Shown here one piece after another: positions 1 through 7,130 of a DNA stretch of 22,264 nt. The notes under the pieces were generated by a model. The model saw nothing but the letters and a program-made list of their open reading frames with translations, searched no databases and was not told where the DNA came from. The position numbers were made by a program, and so were the translations under genes. Numbering within the stretch: the stretch's first letter is position 1; every line of letters starts with the position of its first letter. The DNA comes from JAZGAE01 sp036475545 (GTDB lineage: Bacteria; Pseudomonadota; Alphaproteobacteria; DATDPM01). Where the stretch lies: contig JAZGAE010000076.1 of assembly GCA_036475545.1 (NCBI GenBank), positions 1-22,264 of the forward strand, written 5' to 3'.

Positions 1-223
1 CGCGCGAGTTCCGCGACGAACCCGTGGCCGCAAAAGACCCCGGCCCTTCGGGTTGCGCCGGGGCGGGCGCCCGCGGCGTTGCGCCGCTCGGCCGACCCGT
101 CCTCCGCAGCAGCGGCGCTGCCGCTGCGGAGGGTGGATGCCCCCGCATCGCTCTTCGCGCCGCGCCTGGCGGATCGCCTCGCCACGGCGCAACGCAGCCG
201 ACTCCACCTGACCGGATTATGCT
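1..223. other. Left-edge stretch with no supported gene; two GC-rich hairpins
   Basis: Open frames cross this stretch but they are rich in Ala, Arg, Pro and Gly with no recognisable motif, as expected from GC-rich non-coding DNA. Two inverted repeats are visible: 38-44 with 57-63 (CCCCGGC/GCCGGGG) and 102-110 with 123-131 (CTCCGCAGC/GCTGCGGAG). Neither is followed by a T-run, so neither is a clear intrinsic terminator. The first hairpin could end a gene lying left of the window, since the frame entering from position 3 has no stop until after it. Confidence 0.4.
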
Positions 224-466
224 CTAGGCCTCGCCCGTCTCGCCGAGCGGGAGCGGCGGCTCTTTTTCCCGCCCCCCGGCGGCCGTAACGACGGTGGATC
301 GGCTCGGCGGCGGAGAGACGCCGGACGGTGATTGTGTGTCCGACACGGCCGAGTCACCACCCGACCGCCCCCCGTTCAGTCGTTCGATCACCGACCGGCG
401 ATATTCAGGATCGCTGACGACCCGTTCCAGGTCGACCTGATCCTCTCTCCTGTCCCCTATCGACAT
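224..466 (-). CDS. Small hypothetical protein (80 aa)
   Basis: I do not recognise this protein. Its first 35 residues look like real coding sequence: a charged, probably helical segment with the motif DPEYRRSVIERLNGG at about residues 19-33. The remaining 45 residues are rich in Ser, Pro and Gly and are probably disordered. The ATG is preceded on the minus strand by GAAGG with about 5 nt spacing, a plausible ribosome binding site. No signal peptide or membrane segment is visible. It lies alone, divergent from the transaminase at 852 across an AT-rich region. It could be a chance ORF; the case rests on the N-terminal composition and the ribosome binding site. Confidence 0.45.
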   Translation of the reverse strand: MSIGDRREDQVDLERVVSDPEYRRSVIERLNGGRSGGDSAVSDTQSPSGVSPPPSRSTVVTAAGGREKEPPLPLGETGEA

Positions 467-851
467 TTCCGCCTTCGCGTCGAAAAAGCCCGCCTCGGAT
501 AGCTGCTCAGCCCGCGGCGGATCGACGAAGACTAGTTATTCTGACGTGCAAACCGCAAGGCAATATCGCGATTATGAAAACGTTCCTGAGTATTAGTCTG
601 TGGATAAACATGGGTATAACTTGTGAATACAGTGAAATTTCCAAGCTATCTCTTGCCGTTGGTCGATCGCGAGGCCGGCTTGCAATTTGCCTGTCGTGAC
701 GGCGTCGTCCCGACCCCACGCGGGCCGGAGACGGCGCCGCGCAGGGCTTCGGTCCGAGCCGTTTGACTTCCGGAAAGGCGTTGCGGTTACTAGGGGGCGA
801 TTCGAAGCCGCAATTCCGACAAGGCCGGCCCGAGCCGGAAAGGTCGCAGCT
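467..851. other. AT-rich divergent intergenic region
   Basis: This 385-bp gap separates the small minus-strand ORF from the transaminase. Roughly 527-660 is much richer in A and T than the rest of the window and contains the DnaA-box-like sequences listed separately. An 8-bp palindrome ATCGCGAT lies at 565-572. The long frame that extends the transaminase upstream to 687 is Arg-rich and has no family similarity, so I treat 687-851 as leader rather than coding. Confidence 0.5.
599..630 (+). promoter_or_regulatory. Perfect DnaA box and two degenerate copies in phase
   Basis: TGTGGATAA at 599-607 is an exact match to the reverse complement of the DnaA box TTATCCACA. TGTGAATAC at 622-630 differs by one base from the relaxed form TGTGNATAA, and TGGGTATAA at 611-619 differs by two bases from the strict form. 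All three point the same way with starts 12 and 11 bp apart, close to one helical turn, as seen for weak DnaA sites inside origins. An AT-rich stretch lies immediately left. The usual alphaproteobacterial origin neighbours (hemE, parAB, gidA) are not in view, so this may be a DnaA-regulated promoter or a chance match. Confidence 0.35.
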
Positions 852-2258
852 ATGGACCCACGTGGGAGCTCCTTGCACAGCGCGGACGTCGCCTATCACC
901 TGCACCCCTACACCAACCTCAAGGTCCACGAGGAAAAGGGGCCCATCGTCATCACGCGGGGCGAAGGCGTGCGCGTCTTCGACGACGCCGGCAAGGCATA
1001 CATCGAGGGGCTGGCGGGGCTCTGGTGCACGATGCTCGGCTTCAGCGAGACGCGGCTCGTCGAGGCCGCGACCCGGCAGTTGCGCCGCCTTCCTTTCGGC
1101 CACAGCTTCGGCCACCGCGCCCACGAGCCCGGGATCAGGCTGGCCGAGCGGCTCATCACGGTGGCCCCAAAGGCTCGTTCCGGCGCCCGATTTTCGAAGG
1201 TTTTCTTCGCCGGCTCCGGCTCCGAGGCCAACGACACCGCCATCAAGCTCGCCTGGTACTACAACAACGCCCACGGCCGGCCGGAGAAGAAGAAGATCAT
1301 TTCGCGGGAAAACGCCTATCACGGGGCCACCGTGGCCACCGGAAGCCTGACGGGCCTGCCTCACGTCCAGGGTGATTTCGATCTCCCCATCGCGCGCATC
1401 CTGCACACCGGTTGCCCGCACCATTACCGTTTCGCCAACCCTGGCGAGGGGGAGGAGGCTTTCGCGACCCGCCTTGCGGAAAGCCTCGAGGAGCTGATCC
1501 TCGCCGAAGGCCCCGACACCGTCGCCGCCTTCTTCGCCGAGCCGGTCATGGGCGCCGGCGGGGTCATCGTGCCGCCCGCCACCTATTTCGACAAGGTGCA
1601 GGCGGTCTTGCGCAAGTACGACGTCCTCTTCGTCGTGGACGAGGCAATCACCGGATTCGGGCGCACGGGAAACATGTTCGGCTGCGAGACCTTCGGGCTC
1701 GAGCCCGACATGCTGACGCTCGCCAAGGGGCTGACGTCGGGCTATCTCCCCATGGCGGCGCTCCTCATCTCCGCCCCCATCTACGACGCCCTAGTGGAGC
1801 AGAGCGAAAGGCTCGGCACCTTCGGCCACGGCTTCACGTACTCGGGTCATCCGGTATGCGCGGCGGTGGCGCTGGAGGTCCTCGAGATTTACGAGGCGGA
1901 CGGAGTCCTGGACCATGTCCGCCGCGTGGCGCCGCGTTTCCAGGAAGGGCTCAGCCGGTTTCGCCACCATCCGCTGGTGGGTGAGGTGCGCGGGGTCGGC
2001 CTCGTCGCCGCGGTGGAGCTGGTGCAAGACAAGGCCAGCCGCGAGCCGTTCGCGCCGGAGCTTGGCATCGGGGCCGCCCTTGCGGCGTGCGCGCAGGAGC
2101 GCGGGCTGCTGTTGCGCGCGATGGGAGATGCGGCCGCCTTCGCGCCGCCCCTGATCATCACCGAGGCCGAGATCGACGAGCTGCTGGAGCGCTTTGGCCA
2201 TGCCCTCGACGACATACTGGCTATGGTCCGCGAACAGGGCCTATCCGCCGGTCGATAG
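852..2258 (+). CDS. Class III (omega) aminotransferase, PLP-dependent
   Basis: Fold-type I, class III transaminase of 468 residues, the usual length for omega-transaminases acting on putrescine, beta-alanine or similar amines with pyruvate as acceptor. Visible features: GLWC with Trp58 near the N-terminus, the phosphate-binding GSGSEAN at 121-127, YHG at 156-158, the cofactor Asp263 in VVDEAITGFGR, the Schiff-base Lys292 in LTLAKG, and an Arg (424) where omega-transaminases keep their substrate-carboxylate switch arginine. I chose ATG 852 because GGAAAGG (837-843) sits 8 nt upstream and the family-like sequence starts just after it; the frame is open back to 687 but that part looks non-coding. 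The exact substrate cannot be read from sequence. It is followed 173 bp later by hemA, another PLP enzyme, with its own apparent promoter region between. Confidence 0.9.
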   Translation: MDPRGSSLHSADVAYHLHPYTNLKVHEEKGPIVITRGEGVRVFDDAGKAYIEGLAGLWCTMLGFSETRLVEAATRQLRRLPFGHSFGHRAHEPGIRLAERLITVAPKARSGARFSKVFFAGSGSEANDTAIKLAWYYNNAHGRPEKKKIISRENAYHGATVATGSLTGLPHVQGDFDLPIARILHTGCPHHYRFANPGEGEEAFATRLAESLEELILAEGPDTVAAFFAEPVMGAGGVIVPPATYFDKVQAVLRKYDVLFVVDEAITGFGRTGNMFGCETFGLEPDMLTLAKGLTSGYLPMAALLISAPIYDALVEQSERLGTFGHGFTYSGHPVCAAVALEVLEIYEADGVLDHVRRVAPRFQEGLSRFRHHPLVGEVRGVGLVAAVELVQDKASREPFAPELGIGAALAACAQERGLLLRAMGDAAAFAPPLIITEAEIDELLERFGHALDDILAMVREQGLSAGR

Positions 2259-2293
2259 CGACTATACGGGCGGATGCAGCCGCCATTCGCGCG

Positions 2294-2314
2294 GCGCCGG
2301 TTTGAATCCGGCGC
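2294..2314 (+). terminator. Hairpin after the transaminase, possible terminator
   Basis: GCGCCGG (2294-2300) pairs perfectly with CCGGCGC (2308-2314) around the 7-nt loop TTTGAAT. It lies 36 bp after the transaminase stop and before the hemA promoter region. There is no T-run afterwards, so termination would have to be Rho-assisted. The loop resembles a tRNA T-loop, but no rest of a tRNA is present. Confidence 0.3.
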
Positions 2315-2344
2315 TGGACACGGGTCCGTGAGCGCCAATATGCT

Positions 2345-2358
2345 TTGATCTAGGTTAA
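2345..2358 (+). promoter_or_regulatory. FNR/FixK-type box upstream of hemA
   Basis: TTGATCTAGGTTAA matches the core TTGA-N6-TCAA of FNR/FixK family sites with one mismatch, and differs by one base from TTGAT-N4-GTCAA, a form common for FnrL in alphaproteobacteria. It ends 73 bp before the hemA start codon, a sensible position for an activator site. hemA is a known target of FnrL in Rhodobacter, where heme and tetrapyrrole supply rises when oxygen falls. Binding is inferred; the sequence match is seen directly. Confidence 0.55.
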
Positions 2359-2431
2359 GGACACCGTCAACCTTCCAGGGTTATGGTGAGCCGGTCGAAT
2401 CTGGGCGGGAAGCCCAGCAAGGGAGCCGGGC

Positions 2432-3643
2432 ATGGATTATGAAGAGTTCTTCGCCGAAGCGATCGCCGGCCTGAAGACCGAGGGCCGCTACCGCATCTTC
2501 GCCGACCTCGAGCGGCACGCCGGCGCGTTCCCCCTCGCCACCAACCATCGCGACGGCGGGACCGGCGAGGTCGTGGTCTGGTGCAGCAACGATTACCTCG
2601 GCATGGGCCAGAACGCTCTCGTTCTCGACGCCATGAAGGCGGCTCTGGAAAAGGTCGGCGCCGGGGCCGGCGGCACCCGCAACATTTCCGGCACCAACCA
2701 CTACCACGTCCTGCTCGAGGAAGAGCTCGCCGATCTCCATCGTAAGGAGGCGGCGCTGCTGTTCAATTCCGGCTACATGGCCAACGAGGCGACGCTCAGC
2801 ACCCTGGGCTCGCGGCTGCCGAACTGCCTCATCGTCTCCGACGAGTACAACCACGCCTCGATGATCCAGGGCATTCGTTTCAGCCGGGCCGAGAAGCGGA
2901 TCTTCCGCCACAACGACGTCGAGCACCTCGATGAGTTGCTGCGCGATTGCGAGCTGGAGCGACCCAAGATCGTGGCCTTCGAATCCGTCTACTCCATGGA
3001 CGGCGACGTCGCCCCCTTGGGCGAGATCGTCGACGTGACCGAACGCCACGGCGCCATCACCTTTCTCGACGAGGTCCACGCCGTCGGCATGTACGGGCCC
3101 CGCGGCGCGGGCGTGGCCGAGCGCGACGGCCTCATGGATCGTATCGACATCGTCCAGGGCACGCTGGCCAAGGCCTTCGGCGTGATGGGCGGCTATATTG
3201 CGGCCCCGGCGGGGCTCGTGGACTTCGTGCGCAGCTTCGCCTCCGGCTTCATTTTCACCACCTCGTTGCCGCCGACCATCGCCGCCGGGGCGTTGGCTGC
3301 GGTGCGCCATCTGAAGCAAGGCTCGGAGCTGCGCCGGTTGCACCAGGAGCGGGCGGCGACCCTCAAGCGCCGCTTCGCCACGGCGGGGATCCCGGTCATG
3401 CCCTCGGAAAGCCATATCGTTCCCGTCCTGGTCGGCGACCCGGTGTTATGCAAACGGGCGAGCGACGAGCTCCTGGAGCGGCACCGGATTTACGTTCAGC
3501 CCATCAATTTTCCAACGGTGGCCAAAGGCACCGAGCGGCTGCGCTTTACGCCGACGCCCTTGCACACCGACGCCATGATGGATCATCTGGTCATGGCCAT
3601 GGTCGACATTTGGGGCCGCCTCCGGCTTAAGCCCGCGGCCTGA
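2432..3643 (+). CDS. hemA: 5-aminolevulinate synthase
   Basis: Condenses glycine and succinyl-CoA to 5-aminolevulinate, the first step of heme synthesis by the C4 (Shemin) route in the cytoplasm. The 403 residues match the family length and show its hallmarks: GRYRIFADLER near residue 18, CSNDYLGMG at 51-59, GAGAGGTRNISGT at 76-88, YNHAS with the ring-stacking His141, FLDEVHAVG with Asp213 and His216, the Schiff-base Lys247 in GTLAKAFG, and RLRFTPTPLHTDAMM near the C-terminus. Start ATG 2432 is supported by AAGGGAG (2419-2425) 6 nt upstream. It appears to be transcribed alone from the 173-bp upstream gap that contains an FNR-like box, so oxygen-dependent control is likely. The C4 enzyme strongly indicates an alphaproteobacterial host. 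Confidence 0.97.
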   Translation: MDYEEFFAEAIAGLKTEGRYRIFADLERHAGAFPLATNHRDGGTGEVVVWCSNDYLGMGQNALVLDAMKAALEKVGAGAGGTRNISGTNHYHVLLEEELADLHRKEAALLFNSGYMANEATLSTLGSRLPNCLIVSDEYNHASMIQGIRFSRAEKRIFRHNDVEHLDELLRDCELERPKIVAFESVYSMDGDVAPLGEIVDVTERHGAITFLDEVHAVGMYGPRGAGVAERDGLMDRIDIVQGTLAKAFGVMGGYIAAPAGLVDFVRSFASGFIFTTSLPPTIAAGALAAVRHLKQGSELRRLHQERAATLKRRFATAGIPVMPSESHIVPVLVGDPVLCKRASDELLERHRIYVQPINFPTVAKGTERLRFTPTPLHTDAMMDHLVMAMVDIWGRLRLKPAA

Positions 3644-3672
3644 GCGAACCTCCTCCCGGCGGTTCACAAAAG

Positions 3673-3695
3673 ACCCGAGCGCGGGTACTCTCTTT
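3673..3695 (+). terminator. Weak terminator candidate after hemA
   Basis: ACCCG (3673-3677) and CGGGT (3682-3686) form a 5-bp stem with loop AGCG, followed by the pyrimidine-rich ACTCTCTTTC. The stem is short for this GC content, so this is only a candidate for the end of the hemA transcript. Confidence 0.3.
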
Positions 3696-3706
3696 CGCCG
3701 ATTCCT

Positions 3707-3730
3707 GGCGCCGAGTCGCGGCGCCGAGTC
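3707..3730 (+). repeat. Direct repeat GGCGCCGAGTC x2 before the PadR-like gene
   Basis: GGCGCCGAGTC occurs at 3707-3717 and again at 3720-3730, 13 bp apart, ending 16 bp before the start codon of the PadR-like regulator. The position, between any promoter and the start codon, would suit an autoregulatory operator. GGCGCC is itself a palindrome, so part of the similarity could be GC-rich coincidence. Confidence 0.3.
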
Positions 3731-3746
3731 CGGGAGACCGACGCGC

Positions 3747-4301
3747 ATGCTCCGCGACAACGCGCTGCTCCCGAGCGAGGCCATTCGCCTCACGGCGCTG
3801 GGCATCCTCGCACAGGGACCGAAGCGCTACGCCGATCTGGCCGCCGAGGTCCGCCACTTCGTAAGCCGCATCACTGGCCCGTCGTTGGATTTGATGGGCT
3901 CATCGCTCGAACTCTTGCGTTACGAAGGGTTGGTCGAGGCGCGCGCCGGCGCGGAGGCCGGCATCGGCTCCCCCGCCCCGGACACGGAACTCACCATCAC
4001 CGAGGCCGGCCGGCGCGAGATGATCGAACTTCTCCGCTCCCCGATCCGCGGTCCGATCAACGACGTCAACAAGCTCATCATCGCCCTCAAGATGTGGTTC
4101 CTGCACCTGCTGCCGAGCCCGGACCAGCGCGTGCAGGTCGACATGCTGATGGAGATTTGCGAGGGCGAACTCGCGAGACTCCAGGATCTGCGCGAGCATC
4201 ACCCGGACGAGCCCGGCTTGCTCGTCGCCTGGATCGATCACGACATCGGCCAGCTGCGCCAGCGCCTCGACTGGTTCCGGTCCCTGCGCGACAAGGTGTA
4301 A
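3747..4301 (+). CDS. PadR-like winged-helix transcriptional regulator
   Basis: A cytoplasmic DNA-binding protein of 184 residues. Residues about 12-65 read as a winged helix (IRLTALGILAQGPKRYADLA, then a SSLELLRYEGLVEA recognition and turn region, then a wing reaching TELTITEAGRREM at about 80-93). Residues about 95-184 are helical and acidic, like the C-terminal dimerisation domain of PadR-family regulators. Start ATG 3747 has GGGAG (3732-3736) 10 nt upstream. It follows hemA by 103 bp on the same strand but has a possible operator of its own. Its target and ligand are unknown; the tandem 11-bp repeat just upstream suggests self-regulation. The family call is from fold-level similarity and is less certain than for the metabolic genes. 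Confidence 0.6.
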   Translation: MLRDNALLPSEAIRLTALGILAQGPKRYADLAAEVRHFVSRITGPSLDLMGSSLELLRYEGLVEARAGAEAGIGSPAPDTELTITEAGRREMIELLRSPIRGPINDVNKLIIALKMWFLHLLPSPDQRVQVDMLMEICEGELARLQDLREHHPDEPGLLVAWIDHDIGQLRQRLDWFRSLRDKV

Positions 4302-4567
4302 GGGAAGCAGCCGGCGTCTTGTGGGGCGGGCTGGCGGCAATCTGCGGTCGCTTGCGGATGCTTGCCTCGCCACTCTTCGAGTCCTTCGCGTTCCACACGT
4401 TCATCCTGGCGCTCACGGCCCGGAGCGCCTCTCGATCCTGGGAACGGGACAGTCCAGGTGGAAGGCGCGTCGATTGACGCGCGCTCGCCAGACCCCATCA
4501 CTCGATCCACCATCGCAGCGGGACCAAGCAACCGCGGTCAGGATCCGACTCCGGCGGGGACGACGAG
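4302..4567. other. Non-coding stretch between convergent genes
   Basis: With the adjoining repeat array this makes a 424-bp gap between the stop codons of the PadR-like gene (+) and a short-chain dehydrogenase (-). Open frames run through it on both strands but are Arg- and Ser-rich, show no motif and have no convincing ribosome binding site. I see no RNA gene or terminator with a T-run. It may be eroded coding sequence, but nothing recognisable remains. Confidence 0.45.
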
Positions 4568-4727
4568 ACCGGGCGGTCTTCGACCCGCCGAATGGGGCCA
4601 TCGCGCCGGGCGGTCTTCGACTCGCCGAGTGGGGCCATCGCGCCGCGCGGTCTTCAACCCGCCGAGTGGGGGCACCGCGCCGGGCGGTCTTCGACCCGCC
4701 GAGTGGGGCCATCGCGCCGCGCGGTCT
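4568..4727. repeat. 37-bp tandem repeat, four copies plus a partial fifth
   Basis: Units begin at 4574, 4611, 4648, 4685 and 4722 (CGGTCT), exactly 37 bp apart with no spacers. Each begins CGGTCTTC, has (A/G)CCCGCCGA-like sequence in the middle and ends GCGCCGGG or GCGCCGCG. The two endings alternate (GGG, GCG, GGG, GCG), which suggests growth by duplication of a 74-bp dimer. Copy 1 contains GGCGGTC-TTC-GACCCGCC, a hairpin with one bulged base; copies 2 and 3 carry substitutions in this arm. The last partial unit overlaps the stop codon of the dehydrogenase on the minus strand. Because 37 is not a multiple of 3, no repeat protein is encoded. Confidence 0.9.
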
Positions 4728-5466
4728 AAAGCAAATGTTGGCCGCCGGTGACGAAGATCTCGCTTCCCGTCACGTAGCCGGAATCCTCCGAGCACAGGAA
4801 ATAGACCGTCGCCGCCACGTCCTCCGGCTTGCCGAGCTCATGCAGTGGAATGCGCGGGATCAGCACCTCCGTCTCGGGCGAGAGCATGGCGGTCTCGATC
4901 TCGCCCGGCGCCACCGCGTTGGCCCGCACCCCCAGTTCCGCGAGCTCCACGGCCAGCTCGCGGGTAAGCGCCGAAAGCGCCGCCTTGGAGGTGCTGTAAG
5001 CGGAGCCGGCGAAGGGGTGAATGGCGTGGCCCGCGATCGAGGTGATGTTGACGACCGCGCCCTTGCCCTTGTGGAGCGCCGCGGCGAACCCGCGCACCAG
5101 AATGAGGGGGGTGAAGAAGTTCAGCTCGAACACCGACCGCCAAGCGTCGATGTCGGCGTTGAGGCACCCGAGCCGCTCCTTGAATGGCGTCTTGGGCGAG
5201 ATGGCGGCGTTGTTGACCAGCGCGTGCAGCGGCGCGCCGTCCAGGATCTCGTTCACGCGTTCGATGAAATGATCGCGGCTGGCGGGATCGCAAAGGTCCG
5301 CCGTGATGTGGTCGGTCCAGTTGGGGTCGCGCTTGCACTCGGGCGGCACGTCCTCGCGCGAGCAGGTGATGACGCGCCAGCCTTCGCTGCTGAAGCGCAT
5401 CACCGTGGCGTGCCCGATGCCGCGGCTGGCCCCGGTCAGCACGATCGTCTTGTCGTGTTCGCTCAT
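4726..5466 (-). CDS. Short-chain dehydrogenase/reductase
   Basis: Classical SDR of 246 residues, presumably a cytosolic NAD(P)H-dependent oxidoreductase. Visible: the Rossmann motif TGASRGIG (11-18), NNAA (85-88), catalytic Ser143, Tyr157 and Lys161 (Y-x3-K), PGEIET after the active site, and a C-terminal VTGG. This pattern resembles 3-oxoacyl-ACP reductase-like SDRs, but many substrates share it and I cannot assign one. No strong ribosome binding site precedes ATG 5466. It lies 159 bp downstream of a second SDR on the same strand and may be the last gene of the TetR-controlled cluster or have its own weak promoter. Its stop codon lies inside the last partial unit of the 37-bp tandem repeat. 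Confidence 0.85.
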   Translation of the reverse strand: MSEHDKTIVLTGASRGIGHATVMRFSSEGWRVITCSREDVPPECKRDPNWTDHITADLCDPASRDHFIERVNEILDGAPLHALVNNAAISPKTPFKERLGCLNADIDAWRSVFELNFFTPLILVRGFAAALHKGKGAVVNITSIAGHAIHPFAGSAYSTSKAALSALTRELAVELAELGVRANAVAPGEIETAMLSPETEVLIPRIPLHELGKPEDVAATVYFLCSEDSGYVTGSEIFVTGGQHLL

Positions 5467-5625
5467 GTCCGGAAACTAGGCGAAAAGGTCACGCCGTTCC
5501 AGTTGGATATCGGACCACCGGCAAGGTCCGAACACGCCGTATCCGCCGCTCCGGCGCGATCGGCGAACGGGGCGAGGGCGCCGGGTTCTTTCCGATCCGA
5601 CCGCGACGACCCGAAGTGAGTCGGC

Positions 5626-6366
5626 TCAGCCCTCTGCCGTTATGGCTGCGACCCGTTTCTCGACGCTCTTGGGGTCGCTTGCCAAACCGTCCCGCAGCTC
5701 GGTGGCCATGGGGTCGGGATAGACCTCTTCGAGCCCGGTGATCACGGCCTCCAGCGCGGCTCGCACGATCTCGGCGGGCGGAGCCTTCGGCATGGTCAGA
5801 CCCGCCACCATATCGGTCTCAACGGGTCCCGGATAGACGCCGACCACCAGGGTTCCCCGATCACTCAATTCGGCCCTGACCCCTTGCGTCATCGAATGGG
5901 CGGCCGCCTTGGACGCGCTGTACGACCCGAGCATGGGGAAGTTGACCCGAGAGGCGATCGAAAGCACGTTGACGATGGCGCCGCCGCCATTGGCGCCAAG
6001 GATTGGCGCGAAGGCCCGGATCATCGCCAGGGCGCCGAAATAGTTGGTCTCCATCTCGGTGCGCGCGGCATCCAAGTTTTCCGCTCGGATCAGGCCGGCG
6101 AACTTGGCGACCCCTGCGTTGTTGACAAGCAGGTTGACGTCGCCGGCCATTGCCGCGGCATCGCGGATCTGGCCCTCATCGGTAATGTCGAGGGGCACGG
6201 GAACGACGCGCTGCGGATCGCCCGAGGCAAGCTCGGCCAAGGTCGAGACGTCCCGGGCGGTGGCGTAAATCCGCGCCGCCCCCGCCTGTTGCAATTCCTC
6301 GACGAAGGCCCGGCCGATGCCCCTGTTGGCGCCGGTGACTAGCGCCGTGGATCCCGTGATGTCCAT
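5626..6366 (-). CDS. Short-chain dehydrogenase/reductase
   Basis: Second SDR, 246 residues from the chosen start. Motifs: VTGANRGIG (10-18), DIT (60-62) for the adenine pocket, NNAG (82-85), catalytic Ser136, Tyr149 and Lys153, and YPGPVETDM (178-186). An upstream in-frame ATG at 6402 would add 12 residues, but a strong Shine-Dalgarno (GGAGGGGAGAG on the minus strand, about 6368-6382) sits directly before 6366, so I prefer that start. The gene begins 51 bp after the stop of the small exported protein at 6418-6798, consistent with co-transcription from the operator-bearing promoter at about 6.86-6.89 kb. SDRs next to TetR regulators are often the regulator's main target and act on the ligand. 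The substrate is unknown. Confidence 0.88.
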   Translation of the reverse strand: MDITGSTALVTGANRGIGRAFVEELQQAGAARIYATARDVSTLAELASGDPQRVVPVPLDITDEGQIRDAAAMAGDVNLLVNNAGVAKFAGLIRAENLDAARTEMETNYFGALAMIRAFAPILGANGGGAIVNVLSIASRVNFPMLGSYSASKAAAHSMTQGVRAELSDRGTLVVGVYPGPVETDMVAGLTMPKAPPAEIVRAALEAVITGLEEVYPDPMATELRDGLASDPKSVEKRVAAITAEG

Positions 6367-6417
6367 GAATCTCTCCCCTCCGTTATCGTGAAACACTTCC
6401 ATGTTCGTCGCAGACCC

Positions 6418-6798
6418 TCAACGAGTCGAGAATCTGAAAAGGATGATGCGCTGCAGGCTGAGCGGCGCATCGCTATCGACGAGCGGGCTCCGCGCGCCAC
6501 CGTCCAACTCGTGGGCGCCGCGGGCCTCGCGCCCTGCGGATGGATCGCTCATACGCAGCGACGGCACCCTGAGCGACAAGTCGGACGCCAGGGTGCCATG
6601 TCGGAGGCCCGCCCTTCCGCTTTCCGTCAGAGTGCGCTGATTTCCGGTGATCGCGCCCTGCAACGAAGTGATTTGCCCGTCGCCGGCCCCATCGGCGGAT
6701 GCCGCGCCGGCCAGCGACAGAATAACGGCCGCCGCGGTGAAGACGGCGGCGAGCGCCCGCGTTCTTTTACGCAAAGCGTGGACTCTTGCAAACTTCAT
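6418..6798 (-). CDS. Small exported protein of unknown function (126 aa)
   Basis: I do not recognise this protein. The N-terminus is a clear Sec signal peptide: basic residues (RVHALRKRTR), a hydrophobic core (ALAAVFTAAAVILSLAGA) and an ASA cleavage site near residue 35. The mature part, about 91 residues, starts DGAGDGQITSLQGAITGNQ and has no cysteine, repeat or known motif. The last 45 residues look less constrained, so a frameshift or drifting end is possible. ATG 6798 has AGGAGG on the minus strand at the right distance. A TetR-type palindrome at 6856-6871 lies 58 bp upstream, making this the first gene of the unit that includes the SDR at 5626-6366. It is probably periplasmic. Confidence 0.6.
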   Translation of the reverse strand: MKFARVHALRKRTRALAAVFTAAAVILSLAGAASADGAGDGQITSLQGAITGNQRTLTESGRAGLRHGTLASDLSLRVPSLRMSDPSAGREARGAHELDGGARSPLVDSDAPLSLQRIILFRFSTR

Positions 6799-6855
6799 TT
6801 CTCGTTCCTCCTCGTGGCTCCGACGGTGACCGGTGGTTCCATGCCCGGTCGATTC

Positions 6856-6871
6856 GGAACCGATCGGTCCA
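6856..6871 (-). promoter_or_regulatory. TetR-type operator, copy 3
   Basis: On the minus strand this reads TGGACCGATCGGTTCC, matching the palindrome in front of the tetR gene (TGGACCAATCGGTCCA) at 13 of 16 positions. A T8 tract (A8 at 6881-6888 on the plus strand) lies 9 bp upstream, as T-tracts do at the other two copies. It sits 58 bp before the exported-protein gene. Confidence 0.7.
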
Positions 6872-6950
6872 TAATCATTGAAAAAAAAGACCCACAGTTG
6901 CTCTCATTACCGGCGTCGCTTCTGGTCCTGCGGGCCTCGTCCCTCCCCCG

Positions 6951-7055
6951 TCAGCGGGCCGACGGTGGAAAGGCCACGACGACCTGGATCCGGCCTCGCG
7001 ACGTTAGGCCGAAGAGCCGTGCCAGACTGCGCAGGAAATTCTTTGTGGCTCGCAT
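6951..7055 (-). CDS. Possible 34-residue microprotein
   Basis: A very short frame starting MRATKNFLRSLARLFGLTSR and ending AFPPSAR. The first 20 residues could form a basic amphipathic helix. The reason to consider it real is a strong Shine-Dalgarno (GGGAGGAG, minus strand) 7-8 nt before the ATG and its place 75 bp after the 63-residue membrane protein, on the same strand and behind the same operator. I do not recognise it, and the ORF alone is too short to be convincing. The fragment 6872-6950 downstream of it leads to the next operator. Confidence 0.4.
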   Translation of the reverse strand: MRATKNFLRSLARLFGLTSRGRIQVVVAFPPSAR

Positions 7056-7130
7056 TCTTTCTCTCCTCCCTGGATGTTGCGCTGGTGGCGCGACGCGAAT
7101 CCCGCCCGGGGGCAGACGACAGGGGCCGAA

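Noticed and set aside
687..851. Longer N-terminus of the omega-transaminase
   Set aside because: The 55 extra residues are Arg-rich without family similarity, and a good ribosome binding site precedes ATG 852.
507..1424. 305-aa minus-strand ORF opposite the transaminase
   Set aside because: No motif; overlaps the conserved N-terminal half of the transaminase.
2294..2321. tRNA fragment or attachment site (T-arm-like hairpin)
   Set aside because: The 7-bp stem is longer than a T-arm stem, the loop lacks the conserved C, and no acceptor, anticodon or CCA sequence surrounds it.
4568..4727. CRISPR array
   Set aside because: The 37-bp units are directly adjacent with no variable spacers, and no cas genes are present.
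4321..5619. 432-aa plus-strand ORF across the tandem repeat and SDR
   Set aside because: Antisense to a clear SDR gene, no family motif, and its repeat section shifts frame at every 37-bp unit.
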